The notes under the pieces were generated by a model that worked only from the letters and a program-made list of their open reading frames with translations, did not search any database and had not been told where the DNA came from. This document shows positions 59,685 to 64,000 of a stretch of DNA of 64,000 nt, piece after piece (within the stretch, counting starts at the first letter, position 1; the number at the start of each line of letters is the position of its first letter). This stretch comes from Rhizophagus irregularis (Eukaryota > Glomeromycota > Glomeromycetes > Glomerales > Glomeraceae). The position numbers were made by a program, and so were the translations under genes. The DNA lies in contig NC_089455.1 of assembly GCF_026210795.1 (NCBI RefSeq), positions 2,418,001 through 2,482,000 of the forward strand, given 5' to 3'.

Positions 59685-61262
59685 TGTTATAAAGTATATA
59701 AAATTTTAATTTTAAGTATGAAAGGGATGAAAAAGAAGCGAGGAGAAGTATTTTCGAGAATTATACATTACCAGTTTGTGTAACTCTGGCTAATTACATC
59801 CTTGGAATTTTATATTCAGCCACGTGCGACCTCATTAAATAGCTTTGGTATTTTTGGTATTTTAAAATAATAAATTTTTCTGTGTTACTCGATGTAATTT
59901 CTTTCAACCCTGAAAAGGGGATATATAATCAAGTTATTTTTATACTGATTTCCAAATATTAATTCTTTCGTAAACCATTTCTGGTATTAATTCAGCGTTA
60001 TCATAAAAAATTTCTAAATTTAAAATATTTAATAATGGAAAAATGGATTAAATTCATTCAAATCGAAAATTCTTAAATTTAAACAGAAATGGAAATTGAT
60101 TTAAATTTTCATTATTGGAAATAATGATGGAATATCAAAATTCCTATTTAATATCAATAGTAAATTATTTGATTTAAATAATTTACTAAAATAGTTTTAA
60201 GTAAATTATTATTAATAAAGAAATTTCTTGTAAATTTTTGTTCTTTAAAAAGTTGTTAATAATTTTGAAAATAAAAATTATTAAATTATTAAATTTGATT
60301 TTTTTTTAAAAAAAATATTTTATCTATAATTAGATTGTGCAATTAATCCTCTTTAAAGTACTTTCTATATAAGAATTCCATTTTTTAATATATATATTTA
60401 CTGCTTGTCTGGATTTGTTTTATATATAAACCATTTCTTTTACAATTACTCAATTAATTACACAGATAAATAGACCTAATAATGCAGTTGTGAATTGTAA
60501 TTGCAGAATCAAGTTTCTTGGGTATTATAATATTAAGTGTATATAGAAAAAACCATCTAAAACATTTTATTCTTTTTAGCAATACAATCTAACCTGCCAA
60601 GAAGAACTCAACTGTCAAGAATACCAAAACTTACAACCCCTAATTCATCCAAAATATTATTAAGACCGGTAATACCATCAACTATTAAAACATTTCAACT
60701 ATCCCTTTTTTTTTATAAAATGTGAATATAATCAATATTATTATTAATTATTTTTTTTTTTTCTGCAATGCATTTGATAGTTTAGTATTAAACAGCAAAA
60801 AGACTCAGAAAATACATTAAGTAAAAAAAACCTAATCTAACTATCTAATATTATTAACTATCAAACCACTCGTCATGCTAGAGAACATCCTACATGTGTA
60901 CTGTCAGGTAAAATTTTTGCTCAGAAAATATAGTTCATTTAGAAATGGCCTAAATGCTCCTCTTTCTACACAAGACATTCACAGGACCCACTACATTGCG
61001 AATAAAAAAAAGAAAAAAAAATTATATAATAAGTGAATAAAACTATGAAATAAAAACTCCATCCAGATCGATCTTCTTCCAAGTAGCCTGAAAAAGTAAG
61101 AAAAGAGCAGCATCTTCTATTCAAGTTATAGGATCCAAGATACACATAATAAGACCAAGACTGACCAGCTGTAGAAAATGTGAACTGTTTCCAAATCATA
61201 AAGTCGACTAGCGCGAAGTCCTATTTACCGTTTGAAAATTATTTGTTGTATAGTAAGGTATA
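59685..61262. other. Intergenic, with a CACGTG near the BTB-2 start
   Basis: CACGTG lies at 59821-59826, 137 bp upstream of the minus-strand start. A possible eroded coding piece reads SNLPRRTQLSRIPKL then SSKILLRPVIPSTIKTF (60588-60705, plus) after an AG; no start, end or family can be given. Confidence 0.4.
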
Positions 61263-62223
61263 CAGTCAACTCTCTTTATAGTCACACATTTGGGACAGTC
61301 CATATTTGGTGATTATAAAGAGATGTGACTATATAAAAAATTTCTTATATTTGTATATCATAATTCTGGCCAAAAATTAACATAATTTTAGCCAGAATTA
61401 TACTTAAAACTTTATTGTATCGTAACTTCGCCAATATTAATCGTAGAGAGATGATCTTACCGCCATTCGATTCGTCTTGATGAGACGGTTCTAATGGTAT
61501 AAAATATGTCGAAATCCAATCACTAGATTAATTTCCGAAATTAAAAAAATATTAATGGTTTTTGTGTAATAACTCTGTCAATATTGATTCTAGAAAGACG
61601 ATCTTACTACCATTCGATTCGTCTTGATGAGACAAATCTAATGGTATAAGATACATCGAAATCCAATCACTAGATCAATTTCCGAAATTAAAAAATATTA
61701 AATGGTTTTTAAGTAATAACTCCGTCAATATTTATCACAGAGGGATGAGCTTACCACCATTCGATTCCTCTCGATGAGGCGATTCCAACGAGCTATAAAT
61801 CGTCTTTTTACAATCACTAGGTACCGAGAAATCTAGCAAAATGTTAAATGGCGCAGTAAACGTAAATCAAGAAATATTATAATGCCGATGTTTAACATTT
61901 TGTTGAATAACTCGTCAGCCAGTGATCGGAAAAGAATAAAACTACCACCATTCGATTCGTCTCAGTGAGACGATTCTAACAAGCTATGATACATCTTTGT
62001 ACGATTATTAGATGCCAAGTTATTTAATATATTCTTTATATAACTGTGATTATAAACGGTTCTTTTTAATATAAGATTTTTGAGGATAGGTGTGATAGTG
62101 ACTATAGATAGATTGTGACTATATAGGATAGATTTTAATAATAAAGTGTTTTGAACATTCAACTGGTGTGACTATATAGTAAAATGTGACTATAACGGGA
62201 GTGACTATAGAGGGAGTTGACTG
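61263..62223. mobile_element. 961-bp TA-flanked inverted-repeat element with internal tandem units
   Basis: The left end CAGTCAACTCTCTTTATAGT and reversed right end CAGTCAACTCCCTCTATAGT match at 18 of 20, both continuing CAC. TA flanks each end (61261-61262, 62224-62225). This fits a pogo/Tc1-mariner type without transposase. Inside, a unit starting TAACT(T/C)CG(C/T)CAATATT is repeated at 61423, 61570 and 61717 (147-bp period), with a fourth diverged copy from 61908. Each contains CCATTCGATTCGTCT followed by a TGAGAC hairpin arm. A hairpin with TCTGGCCAAAAATTAACATA and TTTTAGCCAGAATTATAC lies at 61365-61408. Confidence 0.85.
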
Positions 62224-64000
62224 TATTCTAACATCAGATATCCACTGTCACAGCATAGATTTCTGAACACTGGTAGCTGCCACCCAACAATAACCCCATT
62301 CAACCATTTATAGTAAGCTTTATTTAAGTTTATAAAGTAAAATAAAAACCTATTCTAAATCTAAATTTGAACGAAACACTAAATGAAAATAACAAAAAAA
62401 AGAAAAAATAAGAAAAATATAAAACAAAAAAAAAATCTGGGATCTGTAACAGCTGTATTATTTATCTCTATCCTTCATTCCTTCTTCTTCTGAGGTGTGT
62501 ATACACAGTCAAAGATGAAATCCAAAGCCTTTATCGATAGTTGTTTAAAAAGAAACTAGAGTCGGTTAGTTTCACAATATTGGAAAAAGATTGGACTGAA
62601 GGTTACACTAAAAAAGCCATTGAAATTCCATAAGAGGTTATCCGTTCTATAAGTTGACTCAAAATGAAAGTTATCTTCCATGTTAAAAATTAATTATTGT
62701 TGTGCCGGCAAATTGCAGAAAGTGTCCAGAAATGTGTCAAATTTATGACGTGATCTAATTCAGAATTCATTAGATGGTGTGCTAATTGGGAGTCTTGTGA
62801 CTTGACGAATAGAAAATACTGGTGGGTGTTAGTAAACAATGGGCGTCAAAGAAGGTGTCGAAGAAGGTATAGGTAAGTATTGTTCATATCATTTAAGTAG
62901 GCTAGTTAAAGTCTTTCAGAGATAATCTTATGTATAGTGCTTAAGTCGTTGTGAAGCTGTCGTGTACTTCTTGATAGCCTAGTCAAGTATCTTGAAAAAT
63001 GAGGGCCTGTTGCTGTAAAGAAAATTGTTGTGAAGAAAATCCACAAAGTCTTTGTTATTTAGGAGTTCATTGGTCGCTCTTTTCATGTTCAAGGTATAGT
63101 TATTCTACTTAAAAAAAGTAGCTTAAAACTGTCCTCATCTTAACATTGTCTCAAAGCTTGCTTATTTTGGGTGATATGCCTCTCCAGACCATCTTGAATC
63201 TAGGAACACCATAAAGAAAAGAAAAACGCATAAGAAAAGAAAATGAATAAAAATATTCTAATACTAAAATAAACCACGTTAGGTTTTTTGCTGTCAAGTC
63301 TTTGCTTGAAATATATAAAATAAAATAAAAGTGTATAAACTAGAAGCGAAACAAATAAAAAAATAAAAAATTATTGTTAAGAAAATATGGTCCAGATGTT
63401 TAGCGGAAAGAATGTATGTTTGCTAAAGTTATTATTATTATTAATTATAGCAGAAAAATAGATGAACAGAACTAAAGATTTTTTAAATTTCCTTAATTAA
63501 TATAGCTAATTTGAGATGAAAGCTTTTTCTTACCATATCTTAAAAAATGCTAGTTAGTTTATATTTTCTGAAGAATTAGATGTAATAGAATAAAAAATAA
63601 ATGTAATATTCATTGCAATATAGTCATACGTTTAATAAATAGTTATTTGTAGAATATCTATATAGTTTTAAAAATCAAATGAATTCTTTATTATATTTTT
63701 TATGAAATAATACATAAGAAAATAAAGATCAGCTAGTTAAGTATTTACTATACATAAAACTTGCTAAGTAAAATATCCAGTTTTTTAATAATAGATGGAA
63801 AAAATATATACTTGACTTTTAACCAATAAAATCTAGAGTTAGATAAATAAATGAGAAACAAATTGATCAATAATAACCAGAACTGTTGCTATTATAATTA
63901 GTTATATAAGTAAAATTTTATATTAAAAAATTAATTTTTCATTTATATTAGCTTTATAAAAATGAAGATTTTTTTAATCTTTCAGTCAAATAATCTAATA
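62224..64000. other. Unassigned right end
   Basis: Composition at 62450-63220 is less AT-rich, as in eroded coding DNA. Small repeats such as GTCAAAGAAGGTGTCGAAGAAGGT occur in two 12-bp steps (62842-62865). No frame or splice chain can be supported. From 63230 on, AT-rich intergenic sequence. Confidence 0.35.

Overview
The window looks like nuclear DNA of an arbuscular mycorrhizal fungus (Glomeromycotina, most likely Rhizophagus). The grounds are a very AT-rich background, intron-rich genes with short AT-rich introns (about 60-120 bp, mostly GT-AG), paired BTB-BACK-TLDc genes, and decayed copies of coiled-coil and replication-protein families that I associate with Rhizophagus genomes. Species assignment is inference; no database was searched. 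All exon models were built by eye and keep frame.

Left part (1-21.7 kb) is the gene-rich half. After a decayed helicase, a degenerate small gene with an exact 107-bp tandem duplication, a two-exon gene of uncertain class (2454-3418), a 145-bp foldback MITE and a decayed coiled-coil family copy, there are three paralogous genes (4967-6258 minus, 12539-13876 minus, 14898-16286 plus). Each fuses a RING-like zinc finger, a ubiquitin-like domain and a TerD-type domain. The first shares a 542-bp divergent promoter with a ten-exon gene for a UBA-containing homologue of FERRY complex subunit 3 (C12orf4). The other two are head-to-head. Then come three genes for mitochondrial proteins: a Hem25/SLC25A38 glycine carrier, a Mgr2/Romo1 protein and COX16, with a secreted small protein between the last two.

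Middle part (21.7-39 kb) is accessory: decayed family-B DNA polymerase, decayed D5/DUF5906-type helicase, coiled-coil pseudogenes, several MITEs (one nested in an older foldback element, one inserted in a pseudogene), minisatellites, and one intact gene, an ATX1-like copper chaperone (26679-27073).

Right part (39-64 kb) is mostly gene-poor, homopolymer-rich DNA with degenerate tandem repeats. It holds a small serine palmitoyltransferase subunit (46373-46687), a Rap-GAP protein with ankyrin-like repeats (52423-54390), two convergent BTB-BACK-TLDc genes (56333-57940 plus, 58163-59684 minus) and a 961-bp TA-flanked inverted-repeat element (61263-62223).

The strongest candidate for a little-described system is the RING-Ubl-TerD trio, joined to a ubiquitin-binding endosomal-adaptor homologue through a shared promoter. 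No tRNA, rRNA or CRISPR was seen.
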